Source: Diadema setosum (lineage: Eukaryota; Echinodermata; Echinoidea; Diadematoida; Diadematidae). Taken from it: a DNA stretch of 64,000 nucleotides. A program made the position numbers and the translations under genes. The notes beneath the pieces were generated by a model. It made no database searches, was not told where the DNA came from, and saw only the letters and a program-made list of their open reading frames with translations. The stretch lies in contig NC_092702.1 of the NCBI RefSeq assembly GCF_964275005.1, forward strand, positions 35,347,816-35,411,815. Direction: 5' to 3'. How positions within the stretch are numbered: the first letter of the stretch is position 1; the number at the start of each line of letters is the position of its first letter. Below are positions 24,808 to 37,139 of the stretch, one piece after another.

Positions 24808-27028
24808 CTGTTTATTTAATTTAAAAGTCTTAAGAGTAACAAGAAGGACGAAAAGTGGTTTCGACATCAGCTTCCATTAAAGTTACGTAAGTCGTAAAAT
24901 TAGGACATTTTAAAGAAGAAGAAAAAAAAAAAAACAACACAAGGATAATAGAAGTCGATAAAATAGTGTTCACTTACATGCGAGGACTATGAAGTACTCA
25001 GTCAAAATAGTTCACAAACAACATCTGGGAAGGTATGATTGGGGCTGAGAGGTTCGTAACGTGCAAAGGTGTGCCACGGATCAATGAGCAAAAAGGAAAC
25101 AGTGTCTCTCTGAGAAAGCCAACCCAATTTAACGGCACTGCAGCGGCGGGTGATTGTTCAAAGCTTGGGTGCGTCGGTAGCCCGATATGGCATTCGTGAT
25201 TACCTGCCACCATTAATTTGCACCGGCTGAGCTTAAATGCTCGAAAATTGTCTCATAAATCCCCGACCTTCATGGCTCACGGGCACGAAATATTTTTCCT
25301 TTCAATGTTCGCCATCAGTGTTATCTATCTCCAGCCGACATGGTCCGTCTCGTCTTGGGTGGCATCGTGATGACTCGCAGCAAATCTCTCTCATAGATTT
25401 ATAGAAGCCTAAAGCCGCACGTCAAACATATAAGGTGGAATTGATTGAGGATATGCTACACAGTCTCCAAACATACCCCATGGCAAGACATTTCACCAAC
25501 GTCTGCATGATCATCCAGAAGAAACATCTCAGAAAGCATGTAGATGCTGAGAATACTTTGTTATAATAGTTTTGTCTCTGAAGTCTTTACCCTCACTATG
25601 GTATCGTGATAGCTTGTAATGCAACTCGCAAAGTAATATAGTTTCTTCGTGAAGTAATGCTATTTTTTCCTCCCTAATCGGTCCTAGCTTAATCGTAAAG
25701 ATATTCATTGCATAGGAATACTCACTTCTGCAATTTTATTTGGATGACTTCTGCATTTTCCTTATTTCTAATCTATAACATTACTAGTATTCTCCTCCTC
25801 CTCCTCCTCCTCCTCCTTCTTCTACTCCTCCTCCTCTTGTCCTCCTCCTCTTTCTCCTTCTCTTCCTCCTCCTTCTTTGGCACATAACCTCATCAACGCC
25901 ATCGTTATTCCAGTAAGGAATTCAGATCAATAGAATTTAAGAATGAAACTTGATTTTCTCTGTTTCTCACGTTCAAGACAAATTCAAGCACTCTGTTGCG
26001 AGAGTATGGAAAAAGAGTCATAGAGGCATGCAATTAAAATGCCCTGGCATGATCGCACTATCTCGCAAAAACTCACAAATATTAGAAGAACATTATACAG
26101 AAGAAATGAACAAAATTGTATTTTGGACTCAAGTCACCAACATTTTATATCAAGAATCCCTCCCACTCATCTTCAAGTCTTGACGAGTTGTTTGTGCTGA
26201 CATCACAATATTGTGGTGGTGCTTGATATATAAAAAATTTTGCAAAAACAGAACGAAGAACTATACATTTGATTTAAAAACAATTCATTTTTCCCCTAAA
26301 AAAGCAGAGTTCAGAGACTTTCATTTTAAGCTTAGGTTTTGGGTCTTTATTTTCATCCACCATATCGCTATCTTCCCAGAGGCTTCATGCTCCGCTGCCA
26401 AAAATCTTCCTTAATCATGAAACCAGTCTGGCGGACAGAAATTCCAGAAGGCGAGCTATCCATTTCACTACTTGAATGTCATTACCACGCGCTGGTCCGC
26501 CATTGAGGTCTTATGGAGAAATGGGAGTCGATCCACTTGGAATCCGCCGGGAAACTCTAACTCTGCAAGACTTCAAGAAAAACACACATATCTCTCACTC
26601 TCTTTCTCTCTCTCTCTCTCTTTTCTGTTTCTTTTTGCCTCTTCTTTTCTATTTTGCATTTTATGTGTCCAGCAGCCATGTTTAAGTATGTATGTGTGTG
26701 TGTGTGTGTGTGTGTGTGCATTTGTTTGTTTTTATGTTATCCAGACATACAGTATACACAACACCTACGTCAAATCTATATCGCTCGTAATATTTAACAA
26801 TTTATTGTAGCCAGTAAACCTATGGACTAGTATTCAAAAATTTTGTTTTCCATTTCGTTAACATGAACGTAAAACAGTCTGCGTCTAGGTGTGATGGGTG
26901 ACATTCATATGTACGTTTGTTCTGTACGCACGAGTATACTGCATGTTTTCGTTTTGTATCATTTGTATAATGTATAAGTGTTTATATACTTTCATTTGTG
27001 AAAGCATTGTGTTTATTTGGCTTTTCAG

Positions 27029-27029
<1 letters not shown>
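24806..27029. other. non-coding with small simple repeats
   Basis: Contains a CCT-rich tract (25793-25880), a CT tract (26592-26622) and a TG array (26693-26720). No gene recognised. Confidence 0.5.

Positions 27030-27116
<87 letters not shown>
27030..27116. repeat. (AT)n microsatellite
   Basis: AT array of about 87 bp, the longest pure AT run in the window. Confidence 0.95.
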
Positions 27117-27118
<2 letters not shown>

Positions 27119-28223
27119 GAGAGAGGGGGACATATTCAAAGAGAGAAAGCGCCAGCTAAGAGGCGGTATGCATTTATTTCTCCCTTTTCTCAGTCATATT
27201 ACAACCATAAGAGAAAGCATGATTGGAAAGTTCGTGATTTATTTCTCAAATCATGCTCAAGCTATCATCTCGGGTAACATGTAGAGGTTAAAGTATATTA
27301 GAAAGGATGAATAGAATGATTGATGACGACATTAATCATCAAACCAAGGGGCCAAATATTTTTTGAGGTGGGAGAGGGCAGGGAGGACAAGAAGACGAAA
27401 GATACAGGTGACATGTGATATTAATTTTGCTTCTCGAAAAGCAATTAGTCCTTCTCGTTTTTCCAAATATACAATCGCTTTTCCGAACTGTACAAGATAT
27501 TGTTTATCTTAACATAAATGTGACATCTGTAATGTGACATATTGCTGTGATGTTGGACATGAGTAACACTGATTCCATGCTTGAGGCAGTATTTTTTTTT
27601 TCATATTTTATTTCCAATGGATAATGTACGCCAAGAACAAATATTAATGATCAAACGTTTCTTTTTAAATGCAGTCTATAGTCCCTATCCGGGGACATCA
27701 TATAAGTACTTTTCACTCCTCAACATTAATGGGGAACTTGAATGATACCGAAACGCTACAATATTATTTACTTCTTCCTATGACATATTTGAATAATACT
27801 ATGATATGACATTACATACTCTTGAATGATCATGTCTACATAGCAACTCTGCTTGGTGAAGTACAATTAGGGAACTCAATCTTACCCGTTCTGAATAGAC
27901 ATTGGTTGGTAACGTTCAACATCAAGACATTTTTACCAGTAAATGTACGTAAAGAAGACCTGTGTGTTTAAAAAATAACATGAATGGTATAACTGCTGTC
28001 TTCTGTTGTCTCGTGATCAGTGTTGAGAGTATTATGTGTCTCCAGTTCTGAAGGTGCAAAGTATTTGGATTTCTTTTCGGAAATATAATAACATGACATT
28101 ATAATTAACATTATGGTCATATTTACCCAGATTAGACTGTTCAGTGGTACCATATGGCTCGTCTAGAGGGTCCTGCCATTATCATTACCCCTGAGTAGGC
28201 AGGCACCCATTTTTCTCTTCACT
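27117..28223. other. non-coding, nothing recognised
   Basis: No supported feature. Confidence 0.5.
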
Positions 28224-28648
28224 ATGGCGGTTATATCTTTATTTCAAAAGACAGAACAAAATGTATTGGAATCTTCACAAATTAAGCCTTTAGTACGTTT
28301 AGGTTCACTCAACAAACCTGGTAAAGGTCAACGTGTTAGAACATCTTATACTGGTATGTCGTTGCTGGATACAGATCTAACTACTTCAAACACTCTGTTG
28401 CACTCTTTGCTCTATCTTCATCAAGAGCCGGAAGATGTGCCCTATCTATAGCCTTAGTCTTAGTCTGTAAACTTAGTGTTACTGAAACTGTAAAAAAAAA
28501 AAAAAAAATAAAGAGAAGAAGCTAATAAGCATCTTGAAAGATTAAGAACAATTAAGACTAAACAAGGTAGATATAAAATTCATCATCGAAATGAAATTCT
28601 TGCACAAAGATGTAAATTGTTCAAATCTGTTTACATGCACAGACGAAG
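28224..28648 (+). pseudogene. coding-like segment of unknown origin
   Basis: A 75-codon frame (28224-28451) ends in TAG. It is followed by a roughly 17-nt A run (28492-28508) and then, in another frame, by a further open segment at about 28522-28632 whose peptide (for example TKQGRYKIHHRNEILAQR) has an ordinary protein composition. The codon use is AT-rich. It may be a decayed gene or transposon ORF interrupted by a frameshift and poly(A). I recognise no family, and chance cannot be excluded. Confidence 0.22.
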
Positions 28649-29766
28649 TTCACTCTCCCAATGAACTTTGCGAACGCACAAGCTACAAAGTTAAGCTAAC
28701 TGTAGAATACTACCATGGCACTGTGTTAACTTGACATCTTGTGACAAATGGAATCCAAATCACGACCTCCCTCCCTATATTGCATTCCTTGAAACGTTCT
28801 AGATGTACAACTTTTTATTTTCAAATATGTTTGCCACACTTTCGTAACCCACTTTTGACAAATGAAGTCTGATGGAACGAACCGAGATGTTCCGTCATGC
28901 ACGCTGGAAAGTCACGAACTTGCGATTAGTTTGGAGGCAGACACGCCAGCTCGGAGCGAGATGGGAGGATTATTTCTCAAGGCCAAAACTTTCGACAGCA
29001 CATTACAGGTGTTTCAACGTCATGCCTACGTACTTGTCACAGTGATGTTTGGAAGGGTCGTATCTTGATGGAGGCGTAATAACGCGGACTTCTAGAGATG
29101 TGCCCCAGTATTTTCAAATTGATCGCATTGTTATTTGTACTTTATGTATATTGTTTGCTGGAAATAACTGTCACTGAACTGAACTAACCTCTCTCGTTCC
29201 GGAGCGACGTATTTCTTGCGCTCTACTAATCATTTACTCGGTGATGCCGATCTCTCTCCGTTTATTTGGCTCTTTGTTTTCATTCCTTCTCACAAATTAT
29301 GTAAACCACTGTTGTGATTACATATCTGTTAAATCTCACCCGAGTTTATTTCTCTGCACTTCATAAAACATTCATTCACTGTACTTTTATTTCCAGATGC
29401 ACTATGTAATAACAGACTCTAATTGAGTTCTCATTATCTTATGAACGAAAATTCAACAAGACGTCCCATCCTCAAAAAGCTAAAGTAGGAAAGTACAATT
29501 AATGAGATAACAGAGAGGAAATGAATAGAGAAACCAAAAAGAAAATGGTTTTATGAAAGGGACTGCCTGCCTGCCTGCCAGCCTGCCTGCAAGAACATCG
29601 AGCGGCAGCTAGTATTTGGCATTTTTGGACGTAGCTGGCGCTAGCCCATATCATGGGGCATACGGCTCTGTCACCAAGGGACTCTGTTGCCATCTCAAGT
29701 CCCTGCTGTGCTTGAAATTTTATCGAATAGATTATTCGAATAAAACATTCATAAACGGTCTCTGTT
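28649..29766. other. non-coding; small TGCC tract
   Basis: Contains a short (CTGC) repeat at 29563-29592. No gene recognised. Confidence 0.5.
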
Positions 29767-29988
29767 GATTGCAGGAGTCTATAAGGGTAATTACCCCCTG
29801 AGCAATTACCCCAGACCCTTCGCCTGACCCTAACCCTAACCCTAACCCAAACTCATAACCCTACATAAACCTAATCCAATCCCTAATTTTTACTCTAACC
29901 TTTTTAATAACCAGTATTTAGCCGGGGGGGGGGGGGGGGGGTGTAATAACTGTCCTCTCGGGGTAATTGCCCTGATACGGATTGCAGG
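29767..29988. mobile_element. MITE with telomere-like core and 9-bp target duplication
   Basis: GATTGCAGG occurs as direct repeats at 29767-29775 and 29980-29988, a target-site duplication. Just inside are imperfect inverted termini: TATAAGGGTAATTACCCC on the left, and the reverse complement of GGGGTAATTGCCCTGATA on the right. The core has CCCTAA units (29828-29848), decaying CCTAA variants and a G run of about 19. No coding capacity. The duplication size fits a hAT or Mutator-type mechanism. Confidence 0.8.
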
Positions 29989-32230
29989 TATGAAACGTTG
30001 GCTAAATAATGATTTATATCAATTAAAGCCTCTATTCAACAAAATATTCAAGTAACTATTCTTGTTGATATGCAACGATAAATCTGGGAATGTTATTCGT
30101 TCTTGGCCTTATATGACCACTGTATTTCTATAAAAAGATATTAAAAGCAAAATCTGTATAGCATTTAGGATTGCGTATATTGCGAATAATGCGTCTTCAT
30201 GTTATCTTAAAGTTCCACCCCCACGATTAGATGCAAATATGAGTTTCATTCGACGACCTAATAAACTCTGACATTCGAAATGTACCCTTTTAATTAATTG
30301 ATCTATACCCCATCTTACTGTTGTATACGGTACGAGAGTCGGGTTTATAGCACCCACTGGGACAGGGCAAAAGGAAATGAAGGTCTTATCTGCGATTATG
30401 GAAATTGTACCAGGATTGAGGTAGAGCTCATAAACCTAATGACGCTGACCTAATTTTTTTTTCTCTTTCTCGTCTTCCCTCAATGTCTCCATAGCGAGGA
30501 ATCCCCGTATGTCTCCTATGTTTATTTCCAATGTATCTCTATCGCGGTGCTGCTCATGTTGATTTCAAACTATATCCGTCAATGATATTTATGAGCTCAT
30601 GTTCATCCTCTGCGGTATGTCCCCTTGACTATCCTATACCGAGTGTGTTCGGGGGTTGGAAGTCGTGGTGCATGTTTGAGCAATGCTACAGCATAATGTC
30701 AATGAGAGTCAGTGGAGGAAGCTCTTTACTAATACCCACATCAGATCCACTCATCTTAGCCCAAATTATTAAGATTCAAACATCGACTTTGAATCTCGGT
30801 TATATTAAGAGTCAAATCTCACCATGCGAGATGATTTACTTGAAGTTAAACGCCACTAATCATGTTTGTTGCATGTTTATATCGGCAATGATAAAAGAGT
30901 AAGATCATACGAGGTTAGTGGTTGTAAAACTCACGTCTAGAATGTCAAGATATTTCACTTAACAGTCATTGGGTCATATTTATCTATATTAGAAGAGTTG
31001 ATACAACGTTCCATCGAGTCACAACAATTTGCATGTTTCAATAATCATATAATATATCTTCGGTCAATATTCAACTACTAAACCCACCTTGAATGCCATC
31101 ATTGCGGTATTATTGCAACTCTATTATTAATCTCGAGAACGGGAATTCAATAAAGATTAGTTTTCAGAACAAAGAGCACTTGTTCCAGATAGCAAGATTC
31201 TCAGTTTGAAATATTGATAGTTTCTTACAAGGGAAGACATATAGAAGAAAGGTAAAAACGTTGGAATGTACATTCAGTTCGCTGTGTCTAATCACAATAA
31301 TAACGCGAATTGGGCTAGTCTGGCCAACGCTGGTTTGAGATGAAGCTTAATGGCCTTATGACATTCACTTCCTTTCATGTGTCCATAATGAACTTCATTT
31401 CAGCTGACTTTACTATTTGGAGACACAACAACATGTCAGGCAAGAAAGATTTTGAGGGATAGAGTTCACAGAGAGTTCATGATGAATAAAAAAAAAAACA
31501 AGAAAAGTTAAGCAATTCCTGAATTTGTGATCCGAAGTCCTATATATTTACATCAGCAGAAGTTAACATGTAACTGATATAAGGGAACCTGTCACGTTTG
31601 CAGGGAGCGAATTTCCGCCAGAGAGCGAAAGTGTCCGCCTCCGACACGCGTTATGGTCAGAGAAACATGGTGTCCCGGCGCCAAAATGGCGCTTGGAAGA
31701 AATCATGGGTATTATGGGATCAAGTTGAGTGTCCATTGGCAAGTTGCAGCATCATCTACACGGCACTTTTTCCAGATTCTTGGCTAAAGAGTATTCAAAT
31801 CCTACGGAAGTAACCCTTATCTGGAGAAACCATATAGGTCGGGGAGGATGGAGAAGGGAAGGGAAGGAATGATCTGGAACAGATGTTGGTTCTTCCTGAC
31901 CTGATTTTTTCTTTTTTTTTTAACAGAAGGTCCTTTTATTTTACGGCGACTAGAAGAAAGCTTCAGCACTCAAATGAAATAGCTGTAAATCAAATCCATC
32001 ATAATTACATACGATTGTTGGTTTAAGGTAAAATGTGAAATAAGCTATTGTATCATAATATGCCATTCTTATGTTTCTCTGTCTCTGTCTCTGCTTTTTT
32101 CAGAATGTAGGCAGTCACTGTTTCAAATGTTTTAAGACCTCTGCCATCATCTTCAGCTGAGGGAGGACATAAGGAATGTTCTACGCAGAAACAATTCTTG
32201 ATTTCATTGTATTTCCTTTATTTCACGTCC
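29989..32230. other. non-coding, nothing firmly recognised
   Basis: A 123-codon frame at 30531-30902 and a 71-codon frame at 31598-31813 (plus) have no domain that I recognise. Confidence 0.45.
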
Positions 32231-32462
32231 AAGAGCGGTGAGTTGGCTCAGTCGGTAGCGCGTCTGCCTTCAGATAAAAAAGGACCCGGTTTCGATTCCT
32301 GCAGGGAGGTGAGCACCTCCCTGATTCCTGAGTCTCACTGAGCAATGTTGTCTGTGACCATACCGTCCCCTCTATAGTACGAGGCAAAACACTCTGTCCC
32401 TCGGATATGACTTAAAATGGAGGTCCCGTGTGTGAGAGAGTCACAACTCATACACGTAAAAG
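32231..32462 (+). mobile_element. tRNA-derived SINE, copy B, with insertion
   Basis: Same family as the minus-strand copy at 11,579-11,778. It has box A TGGCTCAGTCGG (32245-32256), box B GGTTTCGATTCC (32288-32299), and the shared body ending ACGTAAAAG. It differs by about 29 extra bases right after box B: the palindrome CAGGGAGGTGAGCACCTCCCTG (32302-32323) lies between two copies of GATTCCTG (32294-32301, 32323-32330). This looks like insertion of a minimal hAT-type element or an excision scar, younger than the SINE. Confidence 0.88.
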
Positions 32463-33926
32463 GCATGGTCTGAAACAATGATATGGAATCCATGAGCCTC
32501 TTTCCCTTACCAGTCGTAGTTGCTAAGTCATAAGAGATAAATTATTGGACGAAAAATTGAAGCGAAATTTGTTACGTCGTTGAAAAATTAAATAAAATCC
32601 CAAATGAGTAAAGATCTGGATGAGGATTAGCGTGAAATTTGGAAGAAGATGGCATCATCACCGCGTCTGGTTTACGCACGGTAAACCAATATTTATTGCT
32701 TTCGTAAAAAAAAAAAAGGAACAGGAAACCCTGTGAGATTTTACAACTTTATAACTTTGATCGAAATCGTTGATTGATGCTTTCAATATTTGATAAGGTC
32801 TCATTGAAAATCGACATAGAGACAGGTATCCGCCATATTTAAGGAAAGTAAAACTTTGACCGATGTCACAATAGGGCCGAATTTACTTAAACCTTTTCTT
32901 AACGGCGCAATCATAAATTTCCATCCACTGCAGGGAAATATAGACAATACATGCGTTTCCTCTCCACCTTATATTATGTTTGAAAAAAAAAGAAGAGATG
33001 AGTTATATGCATTGCTTATGTCAGTATCCCATGGATCAAGCTGTGACATCAGGTCACGTGATCATTATCAGCACCAGATCTGGGACTACGTTCGAAAACT
33101 TGCATACCCCTGTCTGCTCAAACTACTTCCAAAATGTATCATTGGTAAAATCTCCACTCATCACCCCCCTTCAGTAGTCCCGTAAAGTTGATGATATTTT
33201 TAGACGTTGATAGGAGGTATATTACGTAATTACTTTTTTGTGACGGCACATTTCGCAGGAAAATGCAGTGCATTACTTTAATATCAAAAATTGAGATTAT
33301 AAGACCTAGTCGTAGTGGAATGTAAACATCCCTGATTTCCCTAATGATCCAAATCTTCCGGGGAATTCTATCCTCGAGACGGACATGATCATATTTCTGA
33401 TAATTTCCATCCAGATATCTCATGTAGACGCTTCCTGCAGAAAGGGGCTTTCTTTTAATGCGCGATATTTACTTTGAAGCATATTTTGTTACGCGTAAAA
33501 GGATCTGTGGGAAGAAAATGAGTCGGGTCAATGAACTCTCATAACTGACTAAGAAAGAAGAGTTCCATAAGATGGCTTTGTAGAAGGAGGTGCGACCCTT
33601 TTAATGGATCTACTCGGTAAGAGAATAACTTAAGTGATATCTTAGGGTATTATCTTTCCTCTTGATTAGACATTGGAGATGAATTGAGGACTGAGTTGAA
33701 ATCATTGCTATTTTGCTGTTGTTGTTTTTTATTGTCAGATGAAATACACAAGAAGGCAACAAATTTGTCAAAGATACAAATGAAATTCAAAATTGTAGCT
33801 TTCAGCATGAAACGAAAAATAGCAAAGCAGAGTGTATTCTACCCAATATTTTGTACGATAATAACAATAATGTTAAATAGGTTTTACACTTCGACAGTTT
33901 GGAAAGATTAGATGTGGGCATTTGAA
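32463..33926. other. non-coding, nothing recognised
   Basis: A 109-codon frame at 32856-33185 (plus) and its antisense partner show no known motif. Confidence 0.45.
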
Positions 33927-34096
33927 TAGTTTAGTTTAGTTTAGTTTAGTTTAGTTTAGTTTAGTTTAGTTAGATTAGTTTAGTTTAGTTTAGTTTAGTT
34001 TAGTTTAGTTTAGTTTAGTTTAGTTTAGTTTAGTTTAGTTTAGTTTAGTTTAGTTTAGTTTAGTTTAGTTTAGTTTAGTTTAGTTTTGTTTAGTTT
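33927..34096. repeat. (TTTAG)n pentanucleotide satellite
   Basis: About 34 near-perfect copies of the 5-bp unit, with a single early interruption (TTAGATTAG near 33970) and one T substitution at the end. It contains stops in every frame and so cannot be coding. Confidence 0.97.
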
Positions 34097-36035
34097 GGAC
34101 ATTTGATAGTAGATTTTTCCAAGGTAAAGCTGACGGCAGTGATAACGCAAATGAGCAAAATTAAGAGAGGTTTTCGTTTGAGATAGGCGAAGTAACTAAT
34201 GACAGTGTATCAAAAAACAAATTGTCATAAACCAAAAAGCAAGGCAAGTTAACGAAAGCGCTCAAAGCGACAACTTGATTATGGTAGTTGATCGAATTAA
34301 AATGTAACCTAAACCAAGATGAATTTGATATTGACTTTAGTTACAGTAGGTATAGAATGAACTTTGACCAAAGATATCAAAATGTTAGTAACATTATGAT
34401 TTACATGATAATAATAATTATTATTATAAGTAATTGTAGTAGCAGTAGTAGTAGTGCGATTCATTTCGCATACTATGTCAATTATATCAATACAGTCATA
34501 ATGCGAAGATTTTTCCCCTGCCTTTTCAACAACTTATCCCATCAAAAGCCATCAAAACTTACAAGGTATAATGGTAAGATTGATGACAGACAAGACGCAA
34601 AGCGAAGTTCAATTGACAAACTCAAAATTGTCAGAATAGTGAATGATGCAGGGCGCCATCTAGCGGTTTCACGAGACTTAATAGTCAGACGACAGGGCTT
34701 TGCTGCTACGTCACTACCAAGAATGTAAGGGAGCACTTTCACTGCTCTGCTCATTTCTTCGCCATCAGTTAAAACAGGAGATCTCGGACGGAAAATGAGA
34801 AATGTTCTAAGAGATGACTTCTTTTTCTAACCAGATGAAAGTTAGGTTGCAAACAAATAGGCCTACTTATTAAGGCATCATACCGTAGTTACACAAGAGA
34901 GCACCTGAATTCCCTGAGGGTATAAAGAATGGAGTGCATTCAAATTACATCCGCTTTAAGCAGAAGTTCAAATACATGTTAATTGTGCATGCGCTTATTG
35001 CGCTCCCTCTACCACTAGGTATAGAGCTAGGGGGTAATGGCCTTTATGTCTTGGGTGCCCACCGGAGGACTCCTCTTCGTGAATTACGTCAGCATATTTT
35101 TAATTTTCCGCAGATGAACAAAGCGGGACCAACTCTCCAATTAGCGCATGTCTGCTAAAGACGTAAGGACGTTAACGAGAATTTGACTGACGCCTTTGAA
35201 GGCATGAGATGGCATACCGGAAACAACTTTCATCCTTGGTCATATCAGTGTTGCAAACTCTGCGAGTTTTTGACAGACATAATGACGCCCTCCGCCTTCA
35301 AAATTATATAGTGCAACCCGATGATTCAATCGAAATTCAAGTGTTGGTTTCGTACTTTGGTATTTGATTGTTCTGTTGTTCTGTTGTTCTGTTGAAATTC
35401 ATTTGTGAGCGTCAGTGAGTACACTAGACTATCGACAGCACTGGAACACAAAGTTGCCTGTTTGTTTGCTTGTTAATTTTGTCTGATTCTGGTTTTCCAT
35501 TTTCATAGTTTCTCTCGAAAAGCGAAGTCGCATCGATTCAGCATAGTCTCTGGGAACAGGAGGCCTACTCATCTGACGAACATCAATGGAGACAATTCAG
35601 TTTAAATTGGTCTTTGTTTTGCTCATCGTCTTTAATGCCGACTAGAATGATTTATGTGACAAATGTGGAGGTGGTAATGGGACCACTACAAACGAAATAC
35701 GTCAAAGAAATTCTACAAAAATAGACAATAATAATTATAGATTTAACACATGACAATGACAAGTGTCAGAATTACTCCCGATACTGCCTTCTTCAAGAGA
35801 ACCACTCATTACAAAGATGAATGATTTACATCTGCTTCCTTAAAAGTACGCATGATGTATCATGAAAGATCAACTTCATTCCCATGAGGCTTACTTTCAC
35901 TGGACTTCTAATTTTGCACATACAATGAGAAGAAGGCAGATTCCTGACAAAATATCGATTTTTGGGGGTACGACCGATTGGTAAACACCCAGAACGGGGA
36001 GAGATATTGCATATAATGATAATCACAAAAACACC
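34097..36035. other. non-coding, nothing firmly recognised
   Basis: A 146-codon frame at 34288-34728 (plus) passes through ATT/AGT simple repeats. I see no domain. Confidence 0.45.
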
Positions 36036-36193
36036 GGGCCCCATTTCATAAAAGATGTTAGGATAGCAACTCTTGCTGGAATAGCGACTTCCAATAGCAA
36101 CAGCCAATCAGGAAGCTGGATACCTGTCAATACCATGACAAATGCCATTTCGCCAAGAGTTGCTATCATATCAACTTTTGATGACATGGGGCC
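36036..36193. mobile_element. MITE, about 42-bp terminal inverted repeats
   Basis: The left terminus GGCCCCATTTCATAAAAGATG...TAGCAACTCTTG (36036-36078) is answered by the reverse complement at 36152-36193, ending TTTTGATGACATGGGGCC. The spacer of about 75 bp is non-coding. It lies about 950 bp beyond the 3' end of the GPCR coding region. Confidence 0.85.
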
Positions 36194-36852
36194 AAGATTG
36201 CTCTCGGAGAAATTTAGACGCCTCAGATCAAACCGATAACCATTTTCATAATTTCATTATTAATTTGATAAAAGATATGTGTGGGAGTAGCGATCCTCAT
36301 TGAAATTGGAAATAAGAACTCTCAAAATCAGATAATGGTCAAACTTGTCGGTAATTGAACTCAATGGTCATTTGCAGATCAAAGATGAAATGGCTTGTAA
36401 AGGAGGAGCGGTGCGTTTTAAATTTTCCATATATTTGCAACTTGATCAATGGCATTCTCCACAACTCCAGAGGGGAATTCGTACTCCAGCAGACAACATG
36501 ACAAATTAACTCATTAACGTTGAATTATAAAGTTATCATTTCATCGTGAATTTCAGGACTTGAATATTATTGTCCGATTCCCACTGAAAGACTGTTATAT
36601 TAAACGATGGGTGTTTCTACATTAAAGACTGCACATTAAGAACAATGATTATTTATTAGCATCTTGATGTTAGGTTTACGGAGAGAGTCAACAAATCTGT
36701 ATCAACATGGGTAGATGAGAAAGCCTCACTTTTACATATTTTGTCAGATGTTGAATGTCATAACATCAAGTAAATCGTTGATGGGTCCGTACAGTACAGT
36801 TACAAAATGGAGGTACGTAACTGGGAGCAATTGATTTGTACACCACTATAAT

Positions 36853-36858
36853 TTTATT
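36853..36858 (-). promoter_or_regulatory. candidate poly(A) signal for the GPCR
   Basis: AATAAA on the minus strand, about 280 bp after the receptor stop codon. Position and orientation fit, but other AT-rich hexamers are nearby. Confidence 0.4.
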
Positions 36859-37139
36859 TCATTATTAGTTTCTGCTACTTTTTATGAACAAAATTTTATG
36901 AAGAAATACATACATGAAATAATTATAACAATGCATTTTCATTCCGTGATGCAATTTTCTAATGACATAATGTAGACTTATAATAATTACTGAGAAATAC
37001 AAATTGTATTTTCAATGACAGAATGCTTGATGGGGTTGCAAGGAATGACACAAAAAGCAGTTGGTGGGCATGATTTTGTTCACCATGTTTGAAATCGTCT
37101 TCACATCCATGACATCACGACACTTGTAATGATATATTT

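Noticed and set aside
29828..29848. Interstitial telomere or chromosome end
   Set aside because: The CCCTAA run is only a few units and lies within inverted termini and a 9-bp target duplication, as expected for an inserted element.
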